The translations under genes were made by a program, and so were the position numbers. 64,000 bases of DNA, from positions 1 to 64,000 of the forward strand of contig NZ_SLUQ01000013.1 of NCBI RefSeq assembly GCF_004345245.1, in the 5' to 3' direction. Positions 35,839-44,431 of this stretch are shown here, piece by piece (the stretch's first letter is position 1; each line of letters begins with the position of its first letter). Below the pieces are notes generated by a model, which had not been told where the DNA came from, did no database searches, and saw only the letters and a program-made list of their open reading frames with translations. The stretch comes from Rhizobium sp. BK251 (GTDB taxonomy: Bacteria > Pseudomonadota > Alphaproteobacteria > Rhizobiales > Rhizobiaceae).

Positions 35839-36518
35839 CAGGCGACCTCCGCCTCGACAGGCACAGGGCTCTCGAGCCTCAGCCGCAAGGCCTGTGCCCA
35901 CTGCGCATATTGCTTCTGCTTGGGCCCGGCATTGTCGGACGGCGCACCGAGGATGACGATATGGAGCGCCGTCTTCTCCGCCGAAACCACCTGGAAAGCG
36001 ATCAGCAGCCGATCGCCGCCCGTGAAAAGGATGCCCGTACTCCTGCCCGTCATGGAGAATTCGGCCCCGTAATGCTCGAGTACCAAGAATACGCGCTCCA
36101 GAGATGCATTGATATAGATGCTGCGCACCGGCGTAACCTCCGCGACGCCGGGTATTTCCGGACAGGTCGCCTCGGACGAGAGCGTCGTCCAGACGATGCC
36201 GTGCCTTTCCTCCGAAAGATAGGTCGGGACCTTGATGGTCTTCGGAACCTCGAGATCGGGATGGGCGGGGATATAGCGGCATTGCCCGGCGGCATCATAC
36301 TGCCAGCCGTGATAGAGGCAGGCGATGTGATCGCCGCGCACGAAGCCGAAGCTCATCCGCATGCCGCGGTGCGGACAGCGGTCCTCCCAGACATGCGCCG
36401 CGCCCGAACTGTCGCGCCAGACGACGATTTCCCGCCCGACGACGATGGCGCCGGTTGAAGTCCCCGGCTCCAGCGTTGATGACAAAGCAACCGGAACCCA
36501 CCCTGTTTCCATTCTCAT
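35838..36518 (-). CDS. Free-standing Rieske [2Fe-2S] protein of a split oxygenase
   Basis: A 226-residue protein with a full Rieske domain in its first half: C48-P-H50-R-G and C67-L-Y-H70-G-W are the four cluster ligands. The second half (about 115-226) looks like a degraded oxygenase catalytic domain; the N-x-x-D-x-x-H-x4-H iron site is absent. It should carry electrons but not bind catalytic iron. The missing site occurs in the divergent operon's protein at 42159-43016. Start chosen for GGAGCGGAAG upstream. It overlaps the GST-like gene by one base and follows the small acylphosphatase-like gene by 34 bp. Confidence 0.85.
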   Translation of the reverse strand: MRMETGWVPVALSSTLEPGTSTGAIVVGREIVVWRDSSGAAHVWEDRCPHRGMRMSFGFVRGDHIACLYHGWQYDAAGQCRYIPAHPDLEVPKTIKVPTYLSEERHGIVWTTLSSEATCPEIPGVAEVTPVRSIYINASLERVFLVLEHYGAEFSMTGRSTGILFTGGDRLLIAFQVVSAEKTALHIVILGAPSDNAGPKQKQYAQWAQALRLRLESPVPVEAEVA

Positions 36519-36552
36519 CTTCCGCTCCTGCTCCTTTGCCTACCCGCGCGGC

Positions 36553-36789
36553 CTACGATCCGTCACGGGCCACATCCAGCACGATGCAATCATAAGGCCC
36601 GAGACTGCAGGCCATCTCGAAGGCTTCGACCAATGCCTCCGGTCCGCGTACCGAAAGGCTGACCGAGCTGTCGCTGCAGTTGCCGATATCGAGTTCGAGG
36701 TCCAGCCGCAGGGCGCGATGCGATGCGAACTCGGCAAAGCTGTCGCAGACGATCCTGCCGCTGAAAGTGAAGCGCGCCGTATCGATCAT
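36553..36789 (-). CDS. Small acylphosphatase-like protein, catalytic Arg missing
   Basis: A 78-residue protein (86 if the ATG at 36813 is used). ARFTFSGRIVCDSF at the N-terminus, the central IGNCSDSSVSLSVRG and EALVEAFEMACSLGP toward the end follow the acylphosphatase pattern. Where acylphosphatases have G-V-G-F-R with the phosphate-binding Arg this one has C-D-S-F-A, so catalysis is unlikely, although the Asn of the second motif is kept. It is the first gene of the Rieske-GST-adenine deaminase operon. Its role there is unknown; neither start has a strong ribosome-binding site. Confidence 0.5.
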   Translation of the reverse strand: MIDTARFTFSGRIVCDSFAEFASHRALRLDLELDIGNCSDSSVSLSVRGPEALVEAFEMACSLGPYDCIVLDVARDGS

Positions 36790-36901
36790 CGAGGACGCGC
36801 CTCGGCTCCGCATCGCCCACCAAAGCGCAGACGCCGACCGCGTCCTGAACCCGATGGATCAAATATCTCGGCGATGACCACTGCCCGCTCCCTGCCGTCA
36901 A

Positions 36902-36955
36902 CTTAGGCGACATGCATAAATTTTGAACATGCTTCACATTTAGGCATCTTAGGCA
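36902..36955. repeat. Three YTTAGGCR repeats upstream of the Rieske operon
   Basis: CTTAGGCG at 36902-36909, TTTAGGCA at 36939-36946 and CTTAGGCA at 36948-36955 share an 8-bp core in the same orientation; GCAT/ATGC half-sites lie between the first two. This looks like a regulator-binding array. The regulator is not identified. Confidence 0.35.
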
Positions 36956-37205
36956 CTCCGCGCGGTGAAATTCAAGAGGCTCGATTGATGCCCGAGTGGT
37001 GAAATCTTCACTATCGCCATGAAAAAAATACGCAATTTCAATATTTGTCCGCAGTCGAAAATTTCTCGGGCTCCCGGCCGCTCCCTGTGCAATGGGTGCC
37101 GCAAACCACCGCGGTCCGATCTCTCAAGGGCGCTTTGCATATGGTCTCATGTTCCGCCGGTGCGTGCCCCGGCGCGTGTTGTCGCAGAGACCGCGGCGGC
37201 TGGAA

Positions 37206-37222
37206 CTGGCATAATTGTTGCG
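37206..37222 (+). promoter_or_regulatory. Sigma-54 (RpoN) -24/-12 promoter of the ABC importer operon
   Basis: CTGGCATAATTGTTGCG matches the rhizobial RpoN consensus CTGGYAYRNNNNTTGCW at all fixed positions except the last, with GG and GC separated by exactly 10 bases. The predicted start of transcription is about 65 bp before the BMP gene. It implies activation by an enhancer-binding protein such as NtrC; I could not identify a firm NtrC site. Confidence 0.6.
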
Positions 37223-37297
37223 TCGATAACATGGGAGTTCCGGAGCCGAAGCGATGAATAGCCGCCGCACTGGACGATAAACACAAAAGGGGTTTCC

Positions 37298-38419
37298 ATG
37301 ATCGACCTGCGTACTCTTTCCCGCCGCGGATTTCTGAATATGACCGCCGCCGGTGCCGCCTCGATGATGCTGCCCGCCGGCCTCGTGCGCACGGCCCGCG
37401 CCGCCGAGCCGCTGCCGGCGATCAAGGAAGAGGACGCGGTGGTCGGCTTCGGTCACGTCGGCCCGATTTCCGACGAGGGCTGGACCTGGGCTCACCATCA
37501 GGGCCTGCTTGCCGTCAAGGAGGCCTATCCCAAGCTAAAGAAGATCCTCGAGGTCGAAAACATCCCCTACTCCGCGGACGCGACGCGCACCTATCGCCAG
37601 TTCGTCAGCGAAGACGCGGACATCATCTTCGACACCTCCTCGAACGGCGACTTCCTGCATGAGGTCGTCAAGCGTGCGCCCGAGGTCGCCTTCCTCGAGT
37701 GCAACGGCCATGTGACCATGGACAATCTCGGCTGGTACTATCTTGCCCACTGGTATCCGACCTATGTTATCGGCGTGGCCGCCGGCCACCTTTCGAAGTC
37801 GGGCAAGCTCGGCTATGTCGCCTCCTTCCCGGTCGCCTCGGTCTATGCCTCCACCAATGCCTTCCTGATGGGTGCGCGCACCGTGAACCCGAATGCGACG
37901 GTGCAGACCATCGTCATCAACTCCTGGTTCGATCCGCAGGCCGCCACCCAGGCCGGCACGGCGCTGATCGACAACGGCTGCGACTTCCTCTTCGGCATCA
38001 TGGACGAGGCCGGATATCTGCAGGTGGCCGAAAAGCGCGGCGTCTGGGCCGCCATGTGGAATACCGACATTCGTCGCTACGGCCCGAACTCCTACGTCTC
38101 CTCCGTCCTCATCGACTTCAACAAATTCTACGTCGATCAGGTCGGAAAGCGTCTCGCCGGGACATGGACGCCGAGCGAAACCCTCTTTGCCATGGGCGCC
38201 GGCGTCGACCGCGACAAGTGGGGCGAGAAGGTTCCGGCCGAAGTGGGCGCAGCTGCCGATGCCGTTCGCGAAAAGATCATGGGCGGCTGGTCGCCCTTCG
38301 TCGGCGAACTCAAGGACGCGACCGGCACGGTTCGTGTACCCGCGGGCCAGAAGATGACCGAGGTGGAACTCTACAACTGGGATTGGTCGGTCGAAGGTGT
38401 CGCCGGCCTGACCGCGTAA
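37298..38419 (+). CDS. BMP-family ABC transporter substrate-binding protein
   Basis: A 373-residue periplasmic binding protein of the basic membrane protein (BMP/PnrA) family, which binds nucleosides or purine bases. The N-terminus has a twin-arginine signal (SRRGFLNMTAAGAASMML, cleavage after ARA near 36). The body contains GFGHVGPISDEGW, typical of the family's ligand lobe. First gene of a six-gene operon with transporter, oxygenase and guanine deaminase; AAGGGG precedes the ATG. The probable ligand is a purine or modified purine. Confidence 0.9.
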   Translation: MIDLRTLSRRGFLNMTAAGAASMMLPAGLVRTARAAEPLPAIKEEDAVVGFGHVGPISDEGWTWAHHQGLLAVKEAYPKLKKILEVENIPYSADATRTYRQFVSEDADIIFDTSSNGDFLHEVVKRAPEVAFLECNGHVTMDNLGWYYLAHWYPTYVIGVAAGHLSKSGKLGYVASFPVASVYASTNAFLMGARTVNPNATVQTIVINSWFDPQAATQAGTALIDNGCDFLFGIMDEAGYLQVAEKRGVWAAMWNTDIRRYGPNSYVSSVLIDFNKFYVDQVGKRLAGTWTPSETLFAMGAGVDRDKWGEKVPAEVGAAADAVREKIMGGWSPFVGELKDATGTVRVPAGQKMTEVELYNWDWSVEGVAGLTA

Positions 38420-38513
38420 TCGACAAGGCCTCCCAAGGCTGGAACCTGGCTGGTCAGCCGGCCGGGTCCCCTCGGGCAAAGCCCGCCTTTCATACCGAGC
38501 CGCCGGTGCATGC

Positions 38514-40088
38514 ATGAGTGAGAAGACCAAACGCCATACGCCCCCGGCGGGTACTCCGCCTCTCGTCCAGTTGACGGGTATTGCCAAGTATTTCCCCGGT
38601 GTCGTCGCCAACGAGAATGTCGATCTCGATGTCATGCCCGGCGAGATCCACGCCCTGCTTGGCGAGAACGGCGCGGGGAAGTCCACCCTGATGAACATCC
38701 TGACGGGCATCTACCAGCCCGATGCAGGCGAGATCATCATCGACGGCTACGCGACGCAGTTTGCGACCCCGCTACAGGCGATTGCCGCCGGCATCGGCAT
38801 GGTTCACCAGCATTTCAAGCTCGTGCAGGCCTTCACGGTCGCGGAGAATATCCATCTCGGCTGGTCGGACACCCCGCGCCGGGCCTCCGCGCCGGTGCTT
38901 GAGGCGCGCACCGCCGAACTCGCGAGGAAATTCAACCTCGAAACGCGCCCCGGCGCCCGTGTCAGCGACCTTTCGACAGGCGAGCAGCAGCGCGTCGAGA
39001 TCCTGCGCGTCCTTGCCCGGCAGGCGCGCGTGCTGATCCTCGACGAACCGACCGCTGTCCTGACACCTGCGGAAGCGCGCGAACTCTTCAAGGCGCTCCG
39101 AAATTTCGCGGCGCAGGGCAACGCCGTGATCTTCATCAGCCACAAGCTGGACGAAGTGCTGGAAATTTCCGACCGCATCACGATCCTGCGCAGCGGACGC
39201 AGGATCGCAACCGAGAACACTTCGGACTGCAATCCGCGCATGCTGGCGAAGCTGATGGTCGGGCGCGACATCGTGCTTGCCGACATGCGCAGGCGGCCGG
39301 CGGGCGCAGCCCCGATTTCGGCCCGCCCGGTCATGAGCCTCGATAATGTCTCGGCCCTCGACGACACCGGCGCCGAGGCGCTTCACGACATCACCCTCCA
39401 TGTTCATGCCGGCGAGATCGTCGGCATTGCCGGCGTAGCCGGCAACGGGCAGCGGGAGCTGAGCCAGGTGCTGAGCGGCATGCGACCCGCCAGCGCCGGC
39501 CGCATCCTGATCGACGGCGAGCCCGTGGCCCGCAGTCACGCGGCAGCCTTTGCCGAGCTTGGCATCGGTCATATTCCCGAGGACCGACTGCATAGCGGCC
39601 TTGCACCCGCCCTCAGCGTCACCGCCAATGCCGTGATGCGCGAATACAAAAACGCGCCTGTGACATCGCGCGGCATCTACCGGCCGAGTGCTGCGACAGC
39701 GCTCGCAAAGGACATCGCGGCCGCCGCCGACGTCGCCATTCCCGATTTCGCCATACCGATCCGTAACCTCTCCGGCGGCAACCAGCAGCGCCTCGTCGCC
39801 CGCCGCGAGATGCGCATCGCCGACAAGGTCCTGATAGCCGCCTATCCGAGCCGCGGCCTCGATGTCGGCGCGATCAACACGATGCTGCGCTACATCGTCG
39901 AGCTTCGCGATGCCGGCGCCGGCATCATCCTCATTTCGGAAGAACTGGAAGAACTGCTCAATCTGTCGGACCGAATCGCCGTGCTCTACGAGGGGCGGAT
40001 CATGGGCATCGTGGAGAGCGACAGGGCGGATGTGGACGAAATCGGCCTCTTGATGGGCGGCCGGCAGCAGCACAGGGAGGTCGCCTGA
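38514..40088 (+). CDS. ABC transporter ATP-binding protein with two nucleotide-binding domains
   Basis: A 524-residue fused ATPase of the nucleoside/sugar importer type. The first domain is intact: Walker A GENGAGKST near residue 46, signature LSTGEQQRVEILR near 155 and Walker B VLILDEPTAVL near 172. The second keeps the signature LSGGNQQR near 423 but has a loose Walker A (GVAGNGQREL) and AAYPSRGLDVG where DEPTRGLDVG is usual, so only one site probably hydrolyses ATP. This asymmetry is common in the family. It overlaps no neighbour but the next start is 1 bp after its stop. Confidence 0.93.
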   Translation: MSEKTKRHTPPAGTPPLVQLTGIAKYFPGVVANENVDLDVMPGEIHALLGENGAGKSTLMNILTGIYQPDAGEIIIDGYATQFATPLQAIAAGIGMVHQHFKLVQAFTVAENIHLGWSDTPRRASAPVLEARTAELARKFNLETRPGARVSDLSTGEQQRVEILRVLARQARVLILDEPTAVLTPAEARELFKALRNFAAQGNAVIFISHKLDEVLEISDRITILRSGRRIATENTSDCNPRMLAKLMVGRDIVLADMRRRPAGAAPISARPVMSLDNVSALDDTGAEALHDITLHVHAGEIVGIAGVAGNGQRELSQVLSGMRPASAGRILIDGEPVARSHAAAFAELGIGHIPEDRLHSGLAPALSVTANAVMREYKNAPVTSRGIYRPSAATALAKDIAAAADVAIPDFAIPIRNLSGGNQQRLVARREMRIADKVLIAAYPSRGLDVGAINTMLRYIVELRDAGAGIILISEELEELLNLSDRIAVLYEGRIMGIVESDRADVDEIGLLMGGRQQHREVA

Positions 40089-40089
40089 C

Positions 40090-41133
40090 ATGGCTCAAGC
40101 ATGGCGGTTCCAACGCCTGCCTTCCGCCTCTCCCGGGATTGCGCTTGCCGCCCGTGCCGTCGCGATCGTGCTTGCACTCGCTTTCGCCGGCATCGTTCTC
40201 GCCCTCACCGGCGCCAATCCGCTGGAGCTCGGCTATGAGGTGGTCGATGCGAGCTTCGGCTCCAGCTTCGGCATGGAGGATTTGGGCGTTCTCGTCATTC
40301 CGCTGATCCTGACGGGGCTCTCCGTCGCCGTCGCGCAGCAGATCGGCGCCTGGAACATCGGTGCCGAAGGCCAATTTTATGCCGGTGCCTTCTGCGCGGC
40401 CGCCGTCGGCCTTTTCGTTCCCGGTCCGCCCTCGATCATCCTGGCCCTGATGTTCGTCGCGGGCCTCTTTGGCGGTGCCGCCTGGATCCTCGTCCCGACG
40501 CTCGCGCGGGCCTACGCCAACGTCAACGAGCTGATCACCACGCTGCTCTTGAACTTCGTCGCCATCCTGCTGGTCTATTACGTCTCGACCAATGCCTGGC
40601 GCGACCGCATGGCGAACTCCGCGACACCGCGCCTTTCCGCTGAAATCCCGGAATTCTGGGGTTCGATCCACTGGGGCCTGCCGATCGCGGTGCTTGTCGC
40701 GCTTGCAGTGGCCGCTGCCCTTGCCTTCTCGAAATGGGGATATGAGGTGCGCCTCGTCGGCTCGAATCCCTCGGCAGCGAAATATGCCGGCATGCCGGTG
40801 CGCCGCCACCTGATCACGGTGATGCTGCTTTCCGGCGCGATCGCCGGGCTTGCCGGCATGCTGGAGATCGCAGGCACCGTGCATCGCCTGCAGGGCGGCA
40901 TCTCCAACAATTACGGCTATCTCGGCATCATGGTCGCCGTACTCGCCAGAAGCTCGGCCGTCGGCGTCATATTCTCGGCGGCACTGATGGCCTTCATCCT
41001 CAATTCCGGGATCATCCTGCAGACGCAGGGGCTGACCACCTCGACGGTGCTTGCGATCACCGGTCTCATCCTGTTCCTCACTGCCATCGGCGACGAGCTC
41101 GCCCACTACCGCATCGCCCGCGAGAGAGCCTGA
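40090..41133 (+). CDS. ABC transporter permease (BMP/nucleoside type)
   Basis: A 347-residue inner-membrane permease with about eight to nine helices of the BPD_transp_2 family; the QIGAWNIGAEGQFYAGA segment near residue 90 and GANP/GSNPSAAKYAG near 230 are typical of nucleoside importers. It starts 1 bp after the ATPase stop, which shows tight coupling, and pairs with the second permease 13 bp downstream. Confidence 0.92.
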   Translation: MAQAWRFQRLPSASPGIALAARAVAIVLALAFAGIVLALTGANPLELGYEVVDASFGSSFGMEDLGVLVIPLILTGLSVAVAQQIGAWNIGAEGQFYAGAFCAAAVGLFVPGPPSIILALMFVAGLFGGAAWILVPTLARAYANVNELITTLLLNFVAILLVYYVSTNAWRDRMANSATPRLSAEIPEFWGSIHWGLPIAVLVALAVAAALAFSKWGYEVRLVGSNPSAAKYAGMPVRRHLITVMLLSGAIAGLAGMLEIAGTVHRLQGGISNNYGYLGIMVAVLARSSAVGVIFSAALMAFILNSGIILQTQGLTTSTVLAITGLILFLTAIGDELAHYRIARERA

Positions 41134-41146
41134 AGAAAGACAGCTC

Positions 41147-42082
41147 ATGGACCTTCTGACCGGCCTCCTCACCACAGCCTTCCTCGCAGGCGGCGTACTT
41201 GCGCTCGCTGCGCTTGGCGAAGTGCTCTCCGAGAGGGTCGGCGTCGTCAATCTCGGTGTCGAGGGCCTCATGGCGATGGGTGCGCTGACGGCGATCGCGA
41301 CAGTCGCTGCTTTCCCCTCGCCGAGCCTTGGCTTCCTGGCGGCGCTGGTGGTCGGTGCGCTCTTCGGCATGGTCTTTGCCCTCGCGACGGTGATCCTGCG
41401 GGCAAACCAGGTTCTTTGCGGATTGGCGCTGACGCTGATGGGCAACGGCATCGCGTCAACGATCGGACGCGCCTATTCCGGCATGCCGGCCCGCGCGGTC
41501 TTCGAAGGCATCGAGGTCCCGATCCTCAGCAGCATCCCGATCCTGGGCCGCGCCTTCTTCTCGCAGAACATCCTCGTCTACCTGATCTACATCATCCTGC
41601 CGGTCACGCTGAGCTACCTGATGTTCCGCACCCGGCACGGTCTCAACCTGCGCGCTGTCGGCGAAAACCCGGCCGCAGCCGACGCGGCCGGAATCCCGGT
41701 CAATCTCATCCGCTTCGCCTATGTGACCGCCGGTTCCGCGCTTGCAGCCGGTTCGGGCGCCTATCTGACGCTCGCCTTCGTTCCATCCTGGTCGGACGGC
41801 GTGGTGGCCGGACGCGGCTGGATTGCCGTCGCGCTGGTCATTTTCGCAGGCTATCGCCCCATCCCGGCCGTCCTGTCCGGCCTGCTCTTCGGCCTCATCA
41901 CCGCGATCGGTTTCGTCGGCCAGGCACGCGGCTGGCCGATTGCGCCGGCCTTCCTGTCTATGCTGCCCTATCTCGGCACGATGGCCTTCATCATTGTCCC
42001 GGTGCTTGCCTGGCAGCGCATGCGCCGCATCATGGCCGCACCTGCGGCAATCGGCGTGCCCTATTACAGGGATGTACGGTAA
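41147..42082 (+). CDS. ABC transporter permease (BMP/nucleoside type)
   Basis: A 311-residue inner-membrane permease with about eight helices; VGVVNLGVEGLMAMGA near residue 30 and GENPAAADAAGIPVN near 185 mark the second permease of BMP-type importers. The ATG at 41147 is chosen to match the family N-terminus. It completes the importer; the cluster-less oxygenase subunit follows after 76 bp. Confidence 0.92.
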   Translation: MDLLTGLLTTAFLAGGVLALAALGEVLSERVGVVNLGVEGLMAMGALTAIATVAAFPSPSLGFLAALVVGALFGMVFALATVILRANQVLCGLALTLMGNGIASTIGRAYSGMPARAVFEGIEVPILSSIPILGRAFFSQNILVYLIYIILPVTLSYLMFRTRHGLNLRAVGENPAAADAAGIPVNLIRFAYVTAGSALAAGSGAYLTLAFVPSWSDGVVAGRGWIAVALVIFAGYRPIPAVLSGLLFGLITAIGFVGQARGWPIAPAFLSMLPYLGTMAFIIVPVLAWQRMRRIMAAPAAIGVPYYRDVR

Positions 42083-42158
42083 GGACTGTGGCCGATACCT
42101 CTAGCAGAACGAGCAAGGTGACGACGAGAATCAGGAATAGACGGAAAGGAAGCGTTTC

Positions 42159-43016
42159 ATGAGCCAGTGTTCCGACAAGGCCGCGCTTGACCAGTGGTAT
42201 CCGCTCGACACCGAAACCGAGATCCCCTTGGGAACGTCGAGCAATCGTCTCCTCGGTACCGATCTGGAGGTGACGCGCGAGGCCGACGGTACGATAGCGG
42301 TGAAAGCGGACGGCCGAATCGCACCCCTGCCCCTCATCAAACGCTTCGGCCGTGTCTGGGCAACGCTCGGGCAACCGGCGGGCGGCCTTTTCGATCTGCC
42401 TGAAGCGGACGAACCCGACCGCAGGATCGTCAATTGCGGCACCGTCTCGGTCCGCGCCTCCGGGTTGCGCATCATCGAGAACTTCCTCGACATGGCGCAT
42501 TTTCCCTTCGTCCACACGGACATCCTCGGCTCGGAACCGCACACCGAGGTCAACCATTATAACGTCGAGATCCGCCGCGATGTGGACGAGGTCTGGGCGA
42601 CGAACTGCCAGTTCTTCCAGCCACAGGCAGCGCTCTCGGCGACCGAGGGCATCATGACGGATTACATCTACCGCGTCATGACGCCGTTCGCGACGCTGCT
42701 CTACAAGACCTGCCCGAACGCCGCTAACCGCTGGGACGTCATCTGCCTCTTCGTGCAGCCGCTCGACCCCGACCGCTGCCGCGCCCACCCGGTGATGTTC
42801 CTGATCGACGATGTCTCCACGACGACGGAACTCGTGCACTTCCAGCAGCTGATCTTCCTGCAGGACCGCATCATCCTGGAAAACCAGCGGCCCGTGCTGC
42901 TGCCGATGGAGGCGCGCGCCGAGATCCCGACGCGGGCCGATGCCTCCTCGATCGCCTATCGCCGCTGGCTGAAGGAAAAGGGCATCACCTACGGCACGAC
43001 GGCAATGGTCGCCTGA
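42159..43016 (+). CDS. Rieske-oxygenase catalytic subunit without Rieske cluster (NdmC-like)
   Basis: A 285-residue protein with the catalytic domain of a ring-hydroxylating oxygenase alpha subunit: N108-x-x-D111-x-x-H114-x4-H119 and a later Asp (D236 in LQDRIILENQ) make a full mononuclear iron site with its bridging Asp. The N-terminal part keeps the outer strands of a Rieske domain (WYPLDTE..LLGTDLEVTREADG, then GRVWATLG) but the segment with CxH and CxxH has been lost. Electrons must come from another protein, most likely the free Rieske protein at 35838-36518. Size and defect match NdmC of caffeine-degrading Pseudomonas. Substrate probably a purine, by context. Confidence 0.85.
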   Translation: MSQCSDKAALDQWYPLDTETEIPLGTSSNRLLGTDLEVTREADGTIAVKADGRIAPLPLIKRFGRVWATLGQPAGGLFDLPEADEPDRRIVNCGTVSVRASGLRIIENFLDMAHFPFVHTDILGSEPHTEVNHYNVEIRRDVDEVWATNCQFFQPQAALSATEGIMTDYIYRVMTPFATLLYKTCPNAANRWDVICLFVQPLDPDRCRAHPVMFLIDDVSTTTELVHFQQLIFLQDRIILENQRPVLLPMEARAEIPTRADASSIAYRRWLKEKGITYGTTAMVA

Positions 43017-43065
43017 TTTGACTGCCCCGTACCTACGCCGGAATTGACGGACGATTGGAGACATC

Positions 43066-44427
43066 ATGGACCTGCGCAACAAGACGATCTGCGCGTCGGG
43101 TTTTCACGCGCCGGAGCGCGGCAGGATCGATGTGCTCGACGACGCACTGATCGAGATCGGCGGCGATGGTGCAATTGCCGCGATCCATCGCCACGGCGAA
43201 CCGAACTACCGCACGATCCGCGATGCCCGCGAGGCATCCGGCGAACTTCTGACACTGCCCGCGGGCGCTTACCTGCTGCCCGGCTTCGTAGACCTGCATG
43301 TGCATGCGCCGCAATATCCGCAGCTCGGCAGCGCGCTCGACGTACCGCTCGAGGTGTGGCTGCACAAATATACCTTCCCGCTGGAAGCGCGATACGAGGA
43401 CCTCGGCTTCGCGCGGCAGAGTTATCAGCCGCTTGTCGAGGATCTCCTGTCGAACGGCACGACGACCGCGCTCTATTTCGCGACCGTGCATCAGGAAGCC
43501 AGCCGCGCCCTGGTCGACATCTGCCTGGAGAAGGGCCAGCGCGCGCTGGTCGGTAAGGTCGTCATGGACAACGAGGCCGAATGTCCTGACTACTACCGCG
43601 ACGCCTCGCCGGACGCAGCCGTGAAGGGCACGCGCGAATTCATCGATTATGTCCGAGGGCATCCGGGTAACGGCGAGGGTCACGTGCTGCCCGTCGTGAC
43701 GCCGCGCTTCATTCCCTCCTGCACCGATGCGACACTCGCCGAGCTCGGCGCGATCGTCAGGGAGTGCGGCTGCCATGTCCAGACCCATTGCTCGGAAAGC
43801 GACTGGGCGCATCAATACGTGCTCTCGCGTCATGGCATGACGGATGCACAGAGCCTAGACCGCTTCGGCCTGCTCGGTCGGCGCACGGTGCTTGCCCACT
43901 CCAATTTCCTCACCGAGGCGGATATGGAAACGATCCGGACGCGAGAGTCGGCGGTCGCCCATTGCCCGATCTCGAACGTCTATTTCGCCGGAGCGGTCTT
44001 CCCCCTGCGTGCTGCGCTCGAGAAGGGTATCCATGTCGGCTTGGGAACGGATGTTTCCGGCGGGCCGAGCGTCTCGATGTTCGAGAATTGCCGTGGCGCG
44101 ATGCTCGCCTCGCGGCTGCTTGAAAGTGGCGTAGACCCGGGACTGCCTCCGGAAGAGCGTGGCACCTTCGGCACCGCCCGCATCGATTTCCGCGACGCTT
44201 TCTACGTGGCAACCGCTGGCGGCGGGATTGCCCTCGACCTGCCGGTCGGGCAGTTCTCACCCGGATACCAGTTCGATGCCTTCGTGGTCGACACCACGGC
44301 GGAGAAAGGCACGATCCGCCTGTGGGAGGAGTTGGACCGCGGCGAGGATATCCTGCAGAAGATCATCTACACCGCGTCTCGCGCCAACATCGGTGCCGTC
44401 TGGGTCAGCGGCCGCAGCGTCGCATGA
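43066..44427 (+). CDS. guaD: Guanine deaminase
   Basis: A 453-residue zinc amidohydrolase that turns guanine into xanthine and ammonia. It shows DLHVHAPQYPQLG near residue 78, VWLHKYTFPLEARY near 105, HCSESDWAH near 245 and GLGTDVSGGPSVSMF near 327, all typical of guanine deaminase. Last gene of the sigma-54-preceded operon. A stem-loop follows the stop. Together with adenine deaminase it funnels purine bases to hypoxanthine and xanthine; no xanthine dehydrogenase gene is in the window. Confidence 0.92.
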   Translation: MDLRNKTICASGFHAPERGRIDVLDDALIEIGGDGAIAAIHRHGEPNYRTIRDAREASGELLTLPAGAYLLPGFVDLHVHAPQYPQLGSALDVPLEVWLHKYTFPLEARYEDLGFARQSYQPLVEDLLSNGTTTALYFATVHQEASRALVDICLEKGQRALVGKVVMDNEAECPDYYRDASPDAAVKGTREFIDYVRGHPGNGEGHVLPVVTPRFIPSCTDATLAELGAIVRECGCHVQTHCSESDWAHQYVLSRHGMTDAQSLDRFGLLGRRTVLAHSNFLTEADMETIRTRESAVAHCPISNVYFAGAVFPLRAALEKGIHVGLGTDVSGGPSVSMFENCRGAMLASRLLESGVDPGLPPEERGTFGTARIDFRDAFYVATAGGGIALDLPVGQFSPGYQFDAFVVDTTAEKGTIRLWEELDRGEDILQKIIYTASRANIGAVWVSGRSVA

Positions 44428-44431
44428 AATC

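Larger units (their letters stand above)
36814..37297. other. Divergent regulatory region of the purine/Rieske operons
   Basis: 484 bp with no supported gene and a clear AT-rich core (36900-37060). It must carry promoters for both operons. It contains three copies of YTTAGGCR near the minus-strand operon and a sigma-54-type promoter near the plus-strand operon. No regulator gene is present in the cluster. Confidence 0.5.

Noticed and set aside
37087..37100. NtrC-type binding site (TGCAATGGGTGC) upstream of the sigma-54 promoter
   Set aside because: The half-sites are too close and poorly symmetrical compared with the known NtrC dyad.
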